NCBI GenBank assembly: GCA_021234155.1
Contig: JAJEKV010000063.1
Coordinates: 248,001-312,000, forward strand
DNA length: 64,000 nt
Reading direction: 5' to 3'
DNA from: Isoetes taiwanensis
Lineage: Eukaryota > Streptophyta > Lycopodiopsida > Isoetales > Isoetaceae
Both the position numbers and the translations under genes were made by a program. This document shows, piece by piece, positions 22,554 through 33,510 of the stretch; position 1 is the first letter of the stretch; every line of letters starts with the position of its first letter. The notes under the pieces are model-generated. The model was not told where the DNA came from. It ran no database searches and saw only the letters and a list, made by a program, of their open reading frames with translations.

Positions 22554-23689
22554 AAGGGCAACAACATAATCAATATTGCAAACCGACTTCTAATCTAGCA
22601 AAATGACAGAATCTTTCTACTTTAATGAGGTTGATTGAGTCTAATAGATAATTTAGATCAGATGGCGCAAGCACGGGGCTATGCCAACACACACATATTT
22701 GTGTCATTGTTTAGCATATGGAACTTCCTAGGTCGTCTGGTGGATGGATATACATCAGACAATTGCTAGATGAGACATTGTTTGCTATAGTTAGGTTTTA
22801 TTTTTATTGCATTACACCTTCTAGTCTGAGCTCTTCATGATGGAAATCACATGTCTTATATCCATGCATGAATGACAACTATAGAATAATGGGACATTCA
22901 TTCTACTGGATTATAGATCTTGATCATGCCATAAGAGTAGATAACGTGGCAACTTTTCAATTTATTTGACATACATTATTGATTAGATGTATGCTGCTTG
23001 TGCAAGAATTATGTCTATCCAAGAGGAGTCACTGTGGTAGCATCTTGCCTCATAACTGCAATTGGGCATATAATGTTTGCCATAGCATTTCCATGTACAT
23101 ATTTGTGGTCTTGCCTTTCAATCCACTTCATGTGCCTTTCAATACGTCTTATGTGTGTCTAGGCTAACATAAGGATTCCTGTCATAAGCATGGGTGTGAT
23201 ATACACGCATGCCTTACAACATACAACTTTATGCATGAGATGTATGATCTGGATCTAGAATCTGGTGTTTGGAGAATTCGCTTATATCATTGTATGTTAG
23301 GCTTAGACTCTTTATTAGTACGTTAAAAAAACTATTCTATTCTATTCTATTCTATTCTGATCATTGTAAAAGGAATTCTTCCACTTAGTTTACTATGTTA
23401 TAAAGCACGTGCCGTATCGAGATAGAAGCTCTTCAAAAGTGATGTGAAAAATGTGAATATAAGTCATGGCATTGCGCATCTTTATCAAGCCTCCTTGGAA
23501 GCAAAGGTGACAAACAGATGTTATTTGTCTTAGATGTTAGTAAGGGGTCCTAGATAATGTTCATGTTATCTTGGTAAGAACTAACTGGCCAAATATGGTA
23601 GTTGGTATGCCTTAAGCTATTTTTGTAATGAGTTCTATCTCAAGCATGGAAGTATCTGGCCATGTCTTAAGTCTGCATACGTGACAACA
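22554..23689. other. no gene recognised apart from a LINE tail
   Basis: No exon is recognised. At 23320-23358 the plus strand has GTACGTTAAAAAAA followed by (CTATT)n. This is the same terminus as the minus-strand LINE tail at 8346-8441, so it is a remnant of a second copy in the opposite orientation. Confidence 0.5.
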
Positions 23690-23832
23690 CTTCAGCTTCA
23701 TAAAAGTCATCTATTTGGATTATAACATCTGGATGTTCTCTAGAATTTGTCTTGTTACTTTGCCAACCAATCCAGCGGATGCTTTATTGCTCAATTGTTG
23801 ATGCCACGAACCATGCTCTCGCTGAACGAATC

Positions 23833-24027
23833 TCACATTTTGGTCCCCCCACCGATCACAGAAGCAAATAAATGCCATGCACAATTCTTGTCACTGCATT
23901 TCACCCTAAACCATGTTCTATCAGATTTAATGACTTTGAATTCAGTGTACGAGGCAATGGCAGCAGTGCGAACTGCATTCTTGACCTCCACTAATGAATC
24001 AAATAATGTTCCTTTAACCAACTGCAT
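23833..24027 (-). pseudogene. MULE transposase N-terminal DNA-binding domain fragment
   Basis: The 64-residue frame has VKNAVRTAAIASYTEFKV and a CSDKNCAWHLFAS zinc-ribbon-like end, the plant MuDR N-terminal domain. It is copied at 26948-27142. In this copy the reading stops near 23690, where the duplication ends, so the transposase core is missing. Confidence 0.65.
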
Positions 24028-24559
24028 ATCAATGTGTCTTGTAATATTTTCTCCTGTAGCATCAGAAAGAGAAAGGGAATGAGAATAACTACAAGCTAGA
24101 TCAAATCTGATAAAGAAGGTAAGAAGGAACAGTAAAGGAAACTGAGAAACATTTCAAAAGAAGAACAAAGAAAATTCGAATTCATGTATTTTAGAAGGTA
24201 TGCGTAACCTAAACAAAAGCTTTTGAAGTAATTGTTTTTTCAAAGCAATCTAGAGGCCTTCAAACAAATTTCAAAGGAAATGAAAGCAAGAAGATCAAAA
24301 CGTACCTGATTTTCACATAATTGAAAAAATGTCCCTAATTTTTGTGTATATGTCTTTTGGTCTATACGTACACGGGTTTAGCCATAACGGTAGTAGCGGT
24401 AGCAAGCAAACACAGATGACTCCACAAGTCTGTATTTTTCTTTTGATGCAACTAGAGTTCGAAAAAATACTGTGGGACAGGATGTTGTTCATGGAATCAG
24501 TAGTGCTAGGCCTTCCGGTATAATTTTGAGGCTATAATGCAGGTAAGGTGCCAAGGAGC

Positions 24560-25110
24560 TGAACCTGAGTAATAATCATTTCAATGGAAGTATTTCTTCT
24601 GTCTTTGAGAAATGGAACAGTTTGAAAATGTTAGATGCTTCATCAAACAATTTGAGTGCCTCATCTAGTCTGATAAACTTGAGCGATTTCTCTCATTTGA
24701 AACATGTGAATATGGCAGATAATCCATATGAAAATGCAAGGTCTTTGGTAACTTCTGAAGTGACTATGTATTGTGAATTGCACTTACAGAAGAAAAGTAT
24801 GCTTTTGTCTATGGACCAGCACCGGCACCAAGAATTCAACATCAATCCCTGTTGTGGTATTTTCAAACTTGTTATCTGGCACTTTTAACTTCAGCAAAGA
24901 TTGCCAGGTTGCAGAAAGTGACTATGGTACTGTTTTTAAGGGAACCTTATAACGATTCTTGGCAAAAGTACAGGAGGCCCACAGCAGCTTGAGTCTCTTG
25001 GAAAATTGAAGCATGCAAACCTAGTTCCTTTACTAGTTCTCTTGTACAAGTATTTTGAAAACGGAAACTATACAAACTTCAAGAGCTTCCTAAAGGAATA
25101 CAGAACACAA
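24560..25110 (+). pseudogene. LRR receptor kinase fragment, copy 1
   Basis: Plus-strand ELNLSNNHFNGSISS, LKMLDASSNNLSA and LKHVNMADNP are leucine-rich repeats. After a break, FNFSKDCQVAESDYGTVFKG and ESLGKLKHANLVPLL look like the glycine loop and following strands of a plant receptor-like kinase. The two parts are in different frames, stops interrupt the kinase part, and no catalytic loop follows. It is a gene fragment carried in the duplication, not a working kinase. Confidence 0.65.
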
Positions 25111-25454
25111 AAGATGGACCATGTCAGATTCTGTTCTAAGAACCACAGTTCTAGCTCTGACATAAAGACACACAAAAGTTTGTGAATAGACACATTGGCT
25201 AACAAACATATGGAGCTACTTTTGCTAAGGTCCGCGACCAAAAGCTTACGAACCCGGTTCAACCGGAATGAATGAATAACCACAATTTTAGCAAAACCAA
25301 ATAACGGATATGTAGGCTGCCTTAAAACTTCTTACAACATCAATGTCCGGTTGGAGAATGTTTTCCAACGGAATAAAATCTCAGAACAAAATCAACATTA
25401 ACATGATAAAATAACAGAGTAAACTCAACATTAAAATAGATCTAAATGCATAGA

Positions 25455-27142
25455 TCAGTCCGCAATTGAGTTTCTACAAGTCTTACGATTGTGTCTTCCA
25501 TACTCATCACATCTAGAACATCGATATGGTCGTACTTCTTTGAAGCGATCCTCTGTGCGTATTCTTTTTTTTCTCGATCGACTAAGTGGATAACATGTAG
25601 CAGGAGGTTTCAAATTGATCTCTTCATCTTCTACCACATCCTTAAAGGGAAAAATTGCACCTGTATATGCATCACGCCATGCTCTTAGTGAATATCCAAG
25701 ATGTGCATAGGATTGTGGACTTCTCTTCAGCCATAAAATCGCTCCCACAGCATGAGCACATGGAATTCCTCTATGCTGCTACGCATAAAAAGTGCACATA
25801 TGGTATTCTAAATCAACAACCTGTCTATGATCTGGTGTCACTCAAATACAATGCCATTTGAGGGCAAAATCCTGTACTGCCTGGCGCGGTTTGTTGATTC
25901 TATTATGCGCTTCTCTTCTTCGGCTACTAAAGAAAAGGGCGCATTCGGACCTGCAGATTGCCATGCTTGACTCACTTCATTGCCCAGTGTGTGAAATCTC
26001 TCCATCAGAGTATATCAACCAACGCAATTATAGGCTTCTCTATTGCATCCAATAGTAATGAATTCAAAGACTCAGATATATTAGAGGTTAGATGACCAAA
26101 CTAATGACCTTGGAAATGTGCACTAGCCCAACTACTTGGCAGTACGTGGTTCCCAATAGCACTTTGTTGCTGCACTATTCACATTCCTCATCTTACTTAT
26201 TTGCTCTTCATATTCAATAATTGTATTTGCTCCTGCGGCCTCCCAAATGTGATGCAATGACTCAGTATTGTTGCATTTTTTCTTCAGATTAGCCTCAAGA
26301 TGCCTCATCCAATAGGCATTTGGATAGCCAGGGAAAACAGTATATATAGCCTCTTGAAAACCTTTATCTCTATCTGAGACAAGCGTGAGACTTGACTGCA
26401 TATGTAAGCTAGCATGTAAATGCTGTAAAAATCATATCTAGTTATCTGTGTTCTCATTATCAATGACCCCAAATGCAATAGGGAAGAGACTATCTCTGGC
26501 GTCAATAGTTGTAGCATAAATTAAATGACCAAGATATTTCCCTATTAAGAAAGTGCCATCTAATCCCACAAAAGGCCTGCAACTCAAAAAACCTGTCAAA
26601 CATGCTCCATAGGCAAAGAAAAACCTGTAAAAGTGACTTCCACTCTCCTCAAGAGTAACTTTGCTTCTTGGATTGCTTTCTAAAAGCTTTTCACAAAAGG
26701 CATGCAATTTTCTATAACCTCTTTTATAGTCTCCATTGAGGATCACCATAGCTATCTCCGTTGCATTGTAAGCAACTGTACATGTGATAGTCACTCTAGC
26801 TTCTCTATAAAAGTCATCTATTTTGGATTATAACACGGATGTTCTCTAAATTTGTCTTGTTACTTTCTTGCCAACCAACTAGCGGATGCTTCTTTATTGC
26901 TCAATTGTTGGATGCCACGGCAACTATGCTCTTTCAGTGAACGAATCTCACATTTTGGTCCCCCCACCGATCACAGAAGCAAATAAATGCCATGCACAAT
27001 TCTTGTCACTGCATTTCACCCTAAACCATGTTCTATCAGATTTAATGACTTTGAATTCAGTGTACGAGGCAATGGCAGCTGTGCGAACTGCATTCTTGAC
27101 CTCCACTAATGAATCAAATAATGTTCCTTTAACCAACTGCAT
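25455..27142 (-). pseudogene. Mutator-like (MULE) transposase, broken
   Basis: Read from 27142 down, the order is: DNA-binding domain (CSDKNCAWHLFAS), linker, core with EASGSHF-like segment and FVGLDGTFLIGKYLGHLIYA (first catalytic Asp), TLVSDRDKGFQEAIYTVFPG (second Asp) and YWMRHLEANLKKK, then a C-terminal knuckle CSRCDEYGRHNRKTC (C-x2-C-x4-H-x4-C) and a stop at 25455-25457. This is the full domain order of plant MURA-type transposases, about 1.7 kb. Frame changes near 26900, 26410 and 26130 break it. Terminal inverted repeats were not found. Confidence 0.75.
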
Positions 27143-27469
27143 ATCAATGTGTCTTGTAATATTTTCTCCTGTAGCATCAGAAAGAGAAAGGGAATGAGAA
27201 TAACTACAAGCTAGATCAAATCTGATAAAGAAGGTAAGAAGGAACAGTAAAGGAAACTGAGAAACATTTCAAAAGAAGAACAAAGAAAATTCGAATTCAT
27301 GTATTTTAGAAGGTATGCGTAACCTAAACAAAAGCTTTTGAAGTAATTGTTTTTTCAAAGCAATCTAGAGGCCTTCAAACAAATTTCAAAGGAAAAGGAA
27401 GCAAGAAGATCAAAACGTACCTGATTTTCACATAATTGCAAAAATGTCCCTAATTTTTGTGTATATGTC

Positions 27470-27990
27470 TAATAATCATTTCAATGGAAGTATTTCTTCT
27501 GTCTTTGAGAAATGGAACAGTTTGGAAATGTTAGATGCTTCATCAAACAATTTGAGTGCCTTATCTAGTCTGATAAACTTGAGCGATTTCTCTCATTTGA
27601 AACATGTGAATATGGCAGATAATCCATATGAAAATGCAAGGTCTTTGGTAACTTCTGAAGTGACTATGTATTGTGAATTGCACTTACAGAAGAAAAGTAT
27701 GCTTTTGTCTATGGACCAGCACCGGCACCAAGAATTCAACATCAATCCCTGTTGTGGTATTTTCAAACTTGTTATCTGGCACTTTTAACTTCAGCAAAGA
27801 TTGCCAGGTTGCAGAAAGTGACTATGGTACTGTTTTTAAGGGAACCTTATAACGATTCTTGGCAAAAGTACAGGAGGCCCACAGCAGCTTGAGTCTCTTG
27901 GAAAATTGAAGCATGCAAACCTAGTTCCTTTACTAGTTCTCTTGTACAAGTATTTTGAAAATGGAAACCATACAAACTTCAAGAGCTTCC
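27470..27990 (+). pseudogene. LRR receptor kinase fragment, copy 2
   Basis: A near-identical copy of 24572-25110, lacking the 220-bp stretch before the first LRR, so the LRR begins directly after TATATGTCT. The same interrupted kinase part follows. It shares the opposite-strand arrangement with the MULE segments. Confidence 0.65.
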
Positions 27991-28349
27991 TAAAGGAATA
28001 CAGAACACAAAATATGGACCATGTCAGATTATGTTCTAAGAACCACAGTTCTAGCTCTGACATAAAGACACACAAAAGTTTGTGAATAGACACATTGGCT
28101 AACAAACATATGTAGCTACTTTTGCTAAGGTCACAGCCAAAAGCTTCTGAACCAGTTCAACCAGAATGAATGAATAACCACAATTTTAGCAAAACCAAAT
28201 AACAGATATGTAGCTGCCTTCGCTTCTTACAACATCAATGTCCAGTTGGAGAACGTTTTCCAACGGAATAAAATCTCAGAACAAAATCAACATTAACATG
28301 ATAAAATAACAGAGTAAAATCAACATTAAAATAGATCTAAATGCATAGA

Positions 28350-28640
28350 TCAGTCCGCAATTGAGTTTCTACAAGTCTTACGATTGTGTCTTCCATACTG
28401 ATCACATCTAGAACATCGATATATTTCTACTTTGAAAGCGATCCTCATGAAGTATTCTTTTTTTCCTCGATCGACTAAGTGGATTACGTGTAGCAGGAGG
28501 TTTCAAATTGATCTCTTCATCTTCTACCACATCCTTAAAGGGAAAAATTGCACCTGCATATGCATCACGCCATGCTCTTAGTGAATATCCAAGATGTGCA
28601 TAGGATTGTGGACTTCTCTTCAGCCATAAAATCGCTCCCG
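28350..28640 (-). pseudogene. MULE transposase C-terminal fragment, copy 2
   Basis: It carries the same Cys/His knuckle (CSRCDQYGRHNRKTC) and stop (28350-28352) as the copy ending at 25455. It has more indels, including losses near 28430 and 28655, so no long frame remains. Upstream transposase core is absent here. Confidence 0.6.
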
Positions 28641-29216
28641 CAGCATGAGCACATAGCTACGCATAAAAAGTGCACATATGGTATTCTAAATCAACAACCT
28701 GTCTATGATCTGGTGTCACTCAAATACAATGCCATTTGAGGGCAAAATCCTGTACTGCCTGGCGCGATTTGTCGATTCTATTATGCGCTTCTCTTCTTCG
28801 GCTATTAAAGAAAAGGGCGCATTCGGACCTGCAGATTGCCATGCTTGACTCACTTCATTGCCCAGTGTGTGAAATCTCTCCATCAGAGTATATCAACCAA
28901 CGCAATTATAGGCTTCTCTATTGCATCCAATAGTAATGAATTCAAAGACTCAGATATATTAGAGGTTAGATGACCAAACTAATGACCTTGGAAATGTGCA
29001 CTAGCCCAACTACTTGGCATTATGTGGTTCCCAATAGCACTTTGTTGCTCCAATTGTTGTTCTTGTGGACAGAACGTAGTGCACAGACCCCAAGGAGTAC
29101 GATAGACAAAATGCAGACATATATATACATGCATTACGTTTTGGGGGGTAACCATAGCTTCAAAGCAAGGAGGCAGCTATACAAAGAAAAGAATAGCCCG
29201 AGATACCTCTCGGTGC

Positions 29217-29253
<37 letters not shown>
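29217..29253. repeat. (CTAT)9 microsatellite
   Basis: A nine-unit tetranucleotide repeat directly before the methyltransferase-like remnant. Confidence 0.95.
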
Positions 29254-29263
29254 GTTGTTTACT

Positions 29264-30956
29264 GTGGTCTGACAGACGAAGAAGCAAAGATCGTTGCCAA
29301 CACGCACAATGTTGACAATGAGTACAAACTGAAAACGAGCTTCGTCGACGAAATAAGGTTCATGTACAGAGAATACATGATTTTTAAACAGAAATATGGC
29401 AAAGACCTAAGAAAACCAGCCAACTCTTTGGAGCTAAAGGAGGCATGTGCTATTGAGTGCTGCCTTAAGTACGACGAGGCAAACAAAAGGTAGTCTCTGA
29501 TAAGCCACGATAACTGGTTTCAACTTGCTTTTAAAGACGGTAAAGTAAGTTCTTCTTGTATTCTGGAATAAGTTTTATGTTTAAGTGCCCTTGTCCCCAA
29601 TAAAATCCTTCTATTTGTAAGTGCAGAGATCGAGAACTCGAGGCGATATTTTTAATACGTTTGAGCGAGCTGAGTTGAAAACCAAAGGAAAGGTCTCACA
29701 CAAAAATAAGGGCTCTGACGTATTGAAAAAAGAAATGACCATAACCGTCAGAGAAATGCAGAGCTTTTACTGATATAGAGTTGCTTGAAAGGCTACTGCA
29801 AAAAGTTGTGGACAAGGTCTTTATGTTGGAAGGATGTCCAAGGAACTGCACAAGTATGATAAACCTCACACATCATTTTGTTGTCAATTTGTTATTCTAA
29901 AATAGATGACACTTCTGTCGAAAAGCAAAATTGATTTATGTAGTGCATGTTGGCTTTATTGTAAAGCAAAAGTGTATCCCTGAATACACATTTGCTTTAG
30001 TGTAGAGCAAAAGTGTATTTCGGAATACACATTTGCTTTAGTGTGGAGCGAAATACGCTTTTGCTTAAGCAAGAAGCAAATGTGTATTCCAGAATACACT
30101 TTGCTCTACACAACAGCAAAAGTGTATTCCGGAATACACTTCTGCGTCACATTAAAGCAAATGTGTATTCTAGAATACGCTTTAGTTGCCCCAGTGTGGC
30201 GAATACATATTCCAGAATACAAAACTAGTTTTGTGTTTTTTTGTCTTCCCTTTTTCAACAAGTTTGTGACTTAATTTTTGTCCTCTTGGTTGTCTTTCAG
30301 CCAAAAGAACGTCATAACATGTCAAACATATTTGATGGAACAATTAAACGTGGACACTGGGATAGATGTAAAGAACTTTATCCTGTTGCAACTTCGGACG
30401 AACGGATCATCCAATACGCTCCAAATTTTGAGGGCTGGGTACGTCGTCTCTTTGTTTTTCTTTTTTAGCTTCTATGTTTTGCATTGTTGCAGTAATGTTT
30501 CTTGTTACAAAGCAAAAAGAAGAACAAGGATCTATCAGAGGGCTTCATGCACCTGGTAAGGACAGCCCGAGAAGAGATGATATTAGTGGATAGGCGTATT
30601 ATAGATGCTGAGCCATCCGACTACGAGAGATTTTGTATGTTTGATCAAAACAACCTGTTTTCGATCACTCACAGAGACTGACAAAGTTGGTTGGATTGAT
30701 AAAGCCACAGGATTTCACTTTAGTAATAGCCGACCTATCATATGGCTTCAAGCTAAAAGACAGCCGCTACGACGACCAACCCTTCAAGAACTCAAAATTT
30801 AATACATTCGTCGACGGCATTAAGGATATTATAATAGCGAAGTATTGGCGGCTTGTTGTGTTTCACTCGAGCATGCAAGCAGAATTCGTGGAATCCACCT
30901 TTAAGAATCACTTCGGATCCCCTGTACAAGCCGGTTATGAAAACATGGTCTGGTAA
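29264..30956 (+). pseudogene. methyltransferase-like gene remnant (DLSYGF motif)
   Basis: Possible exons are 29264-29491 (GLTDEEAKIVANTHNVDNE... to DEANK, donor GTAGTC), 30301-30438 (PKERHNMSNIFDG... to YAPNFEGW, acceptor TTTCAG, donor GTACGT), about 30512-30677, and 30677-30956 with a frame change near 30677. The last part reads FTLVIADLSYGFKLKDSRYDD, then YWRLVVFHSSMQAEFVE and ends NMVW. The order resembles adenine-N6/cytosine-N4 DNA methyltransferases, where a (D/N)PPY motif forms the active site; here it is DLSY. It is probably degenerate. The family assignment is an inference from motif shape only. Confidence 0.4.
29960..30215. repeat. array of about six palindromic repeats
   Basis: A roughly 30-bp near-palindrome built on GTGTATTCCGGAATACAC, with flanks GCAAA/TTTGC, recurs about six times separated by short spacers of around 8-15 bp (for example TTAGTGTAG). 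Copies vary by a few bases and some are truncated. It lies in a putative intron of the methyltransferase-like remnant. Confidence 0.85.
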
Positions 30957-30964
30957 GATTGCAC

Positions 30965-31289
30965 TAGACTTAGGACGCAAAACCACCAAATACACAAAAT
31001 GAGTTTTCATTGCCAAATGCTTAAACTGTACAACAGAAACCGTTGGAATTGGGTAAACAATCTCATCCTTCACAAACTTGAAGGTCTTTTTACTCCCTTC
31101 CAAGGATAACATAACAATTGCGGCCTTCCAATCTATAAAAGGATTGATAGCCTTATGCCACGGCATGTCTAGAATAACATCCATACCTCCAAGGTCAGAA
31201 ACCATGAAAGAACGTTTACAGACATGTCCCTGCAGTTGAAATTCAACATCCTTGACCATAAATAAAGAAGGCAGAGGGGCAACATTCAA
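30965..31289 (-). pseudogene. Gypsy-type aspartic protease fragment
   Basis: Minus-strand residues KDVEFQLQGHVCKRSFMVSD, LGGMDVILDMPWHKAINPFI and DWKAAIVML match the retropepsin-like region of Ty3/Gypsy polyproteins (pattern DVILGMPWL...NPxIDW). Neither the reverse transcriptase nor LTRs are present nearby. It borders the methyltransferase-like remnant directly, so one probably interrupted the other. Confidence 0.65.
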
Positions 31290-31831
31290 GGAAGCGTAGA
31301 ATGGAAGGTCTCAGGGCGCTTCACCTACTGAGGAAAAAGTAGCAAAAGAAAGAGTGCACAACTTCATCCAGCATCATAATGTTGTTGTCCCTGAAGGATT
31401 GATCGTCGTTTTGCTTGCAAATGTCTTTGTTGGGTAGCTATCACCTGTCATATCCTGAATAGAAGTTGAAAATGCTTAGTGAAGATGTGGGTAGCTTCGT
31501 TCTTTTGGCGGAAAAAAGACATCAAGATCTACTTGATGTTATCGATGAGGTTTGCACCCCTCTGGGTCAGATAAAGCGCATAAATTGATAGGACAGAGGA
31601 AAGGAGCTTGCAGAGAAGACATGCACTTTGTTGCATGAATGTTGCACTTTATAAAAACAAGGTCGTTCCTTAAAAAGAACCCAAAATGCAGGGAAAAATA
31701 ATCTAAACCTTTTGAAATGTCCAACTTCTTCCAAAAAAGGTCAGTTTTTAAAGGATGCTATTTTTTTAAAAAGAATCTTTGGAATGGAAGTGTTACAACA
31801 CTCCCGTTTAATTTGCAACCTTGTTTATAGG
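31290..31831. other. no gene recognised
   Basis: No supported exon or repeat. Confidence 0.45.
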
Positions 31832-32662
31832 CGACTTCAACAAGGATTGAACTTGAAATCTCCAATTTCATAGACCGGTGCATTATCCATTGGCCCATGA
31901 AGTCAAAGGCTACTAGTAGTTCAGAAAGGATGGCACTATATCCGTTGGACCATGGTGACGACTTCATCAGTGGTTGAATCTAGACTCAGTTCCAAAAACC
32001 AGCGTAGATTCAGTTCCAAAGACCAGCGCCTTATCCACTGAATCATGGAGTAAAAATATCATAGTAGTTCAAAGGCTCATGGCTAAGATGAGCACCTTTT
32101 CCATTGGACAATGAAGTCCAAGTAAATAATAGCTGCATGCGCTTAATGTTGTAGGCGACTTCACCAGGGGTTGAACATGGAATCTCCAATTTCATAGACC
32201 GACGCCGTATCCATTGGGCCATGATGTCGAAGGCAAATAGTAGTTCAGGAAGACAACGCTTTATCCATTGGGTCATGAAATTAACTTCACCAGGGGTTTG
32301 ACCTGGATCCAGGTCCAAGGACCGACGCATTATCTATTGGATTATGGGGTAAAAGGATCATAGTAGTTCAAAGGCTCATGGATAAAATAAACACCTTATC
32401 CATTGGACAATGAAGTCCGAGTTAGTTGCTTGAGACGAATTTTGAAATGCATGAGCTTAGCATTTCAAGCGACTTCACAAGAGGTTAAATCTAGAATCTT
32501 CAATTTTATAGATCGACACCTTATTCATTAGACGATGAAACCCAAATCAAATACTAGTTGTTTGAGGCATATTGTGAAATGCATACGCTTAGAATTATAA
32601 GCGACTTCACCAGAGGTTGAACCTGGAATCTTCAGTATCGTAGACTGGCACCTTATCCATGG
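31832..32662 (-). repeat. tandem array of tRNA-Arg-like units
   Basis: At least six minus-strand modules resemble one tRNA: 31832-31904, 31960-32048, 32156-32228, 32282-32347, 32470-32542 and 32602-32662, with half-units at about 32083-32118 and 32375-32417. The best ones have a 7-bp acceptor stem (GACTTCA/TGAAGTC), CCAATGGATAAGG in the D arm and a B-box-like GTTCAACC. The predicted anticodon loop is CTACGAT in the last unit, giving ACG (Arg), and CTATGAA in others. Unit 2 has a duplicated anticodon region. Spacers share ATGCRTRMGCTTA. Mutated stems argue against function. Confidence 0.7.
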
Positions 32663-32997
32663 ATGACATTAAACCAACCTCAAAAGTTGGCTTGACAGTG
32701 GAAGATGCTAGGGCATCTTTGGAATCTTGTGTTGCTAGGGTTATGGAGCGGGCCTCAAAGGATCCCACCCTCCTCATAGCCACGGAAGTGATGATGAGAC
32801 AGTTTGACACTAGACTTGAAAGGATGAACGAGGAGGAGGCCAATGACACAACCATAACATCTCTGCCAGTGTTGACGGAAGAGGAGGCTTATGGCACGAG
32901 TCTTGCTAGGGTGAAACCACTCTTGGAAATAGGGAAGAGGGAGGCAAAGAAAAGGAAACTTGGTTGGAAGGAATTGGAAATGGAAAACCTTGCCTAG
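32659..32997 (+). CDS. hypothetical protein, 112 aa
   Basis: The frame starts with an ATG at the very edge of the last tRNA-like unit and ends where the 15-bp minisatellite begins. The product is charged (VEDARASLESCVARVMERAS, RLERMNEEEAND, KREAKKRKLGWKELEME) and probably helical, with no known domain. Composition is more protein-like than most frames here, yet no flanking exon or promoter is visible. It may be a fragment of an LTR-element gag-like gene. Confidence 0.3.
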   Translation: MDDIKPTSKVGLTVEDARASLESCVARVMERASKDPTLLIATEVMMRQFDTRLERMNEEEANDTTITSLPVLTEEEAYGTSLARVKPLLEIGKREAKKRKLGWKELEMENLA

Positions 32998-32999
32998 AT

Positions 33000-33510
33000 G
33001 TGTTGGGAAATACAATTGGAAGTGTAAATGGACTAGTCTATGTATAACTAGTCAATGTATACCTACTCTATGTGCAAATACTCTATGTATAACTATTGTA
33101 TGTATAAATACGCTATGTATAACTACTCCAAGTTATACTACTACATGTATAACTACTCTATGTATAACTAGTCAATGTATAACTACTCTATGTACAACTA
33201 CTCTATGTATAACTATTGTATGGTCAAATACTCTATGTATAACTACTCTATGTACAAATACTCTATGTATAACTATTGTATGGACAAATACTCTATGTAT
33301 CTACTCCACGTATAACCCTAACTACTCCATGTATAAATACTCTATGTATAACTATATGTACGAATACTCTATGTATATATACTCTTCGTATAACTACTCC
33401 ACATATAACTACTTCATGTCTAAATACTCCATGTATAACTAATCTATGTACAAATACTGTATGTACAAATACTACCTGTACAAGTACTCTATGTACAAAT
33501 ACTCCACTAA
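33000..33510. repeat. 15-bp minisatellite, about 30 copies
   Basis: The consensus is close to ACTACTCTATGTATA, with variants CAAATACTCTATGTA and AACTATTGTATGTAT. Because the unit is a multiple of three and lacks stops in several frames, long false open frames with pentapeptide repeats such as TLCIT arise on the plus strand. Confidence 0.9.

Larger units (their letters stand above)
23690..29053. repeat. large direct duplication (two copies, period about 3.1 kb)
   Basis: Copy 1 (about 23690-26174) and copy 2 (about 26798-29053) run collinear at high identity. The main difference is roughly 220 bp present at about 24353-24570 and absent from copy 2 at 27468. Each copy contains the start of a Mutator-like transposase on the minus strand, an LRR-kinase fragment on the plus strand and the end of a transposase on the minus strand. 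The 620 bp between the copies is the transposase core. Confidence 0.85.

Noticed and set aside
23833-24082. Plus-strand frame ending in SERERE
   Set aside because: It is antisense to the MULE DNA-binding domain, duplicated with it at 26886-27197, and has no similarity of its own.
29960-30215. CRISPR-like regular repeats
   Set aside because: The units are palindromic and variable, the spacers are similar to one another instead of unique, and the sequence is eukaryotic. It is not a CRISPR array.
31832-32662. Functional tRNA-Arg genes
   Set aside because: Acceptor, D or anticodon stems are mismatched, units are truncated or duplicated internally, and only one keeps the ACG loop. They look like tRNA-derived repeats.
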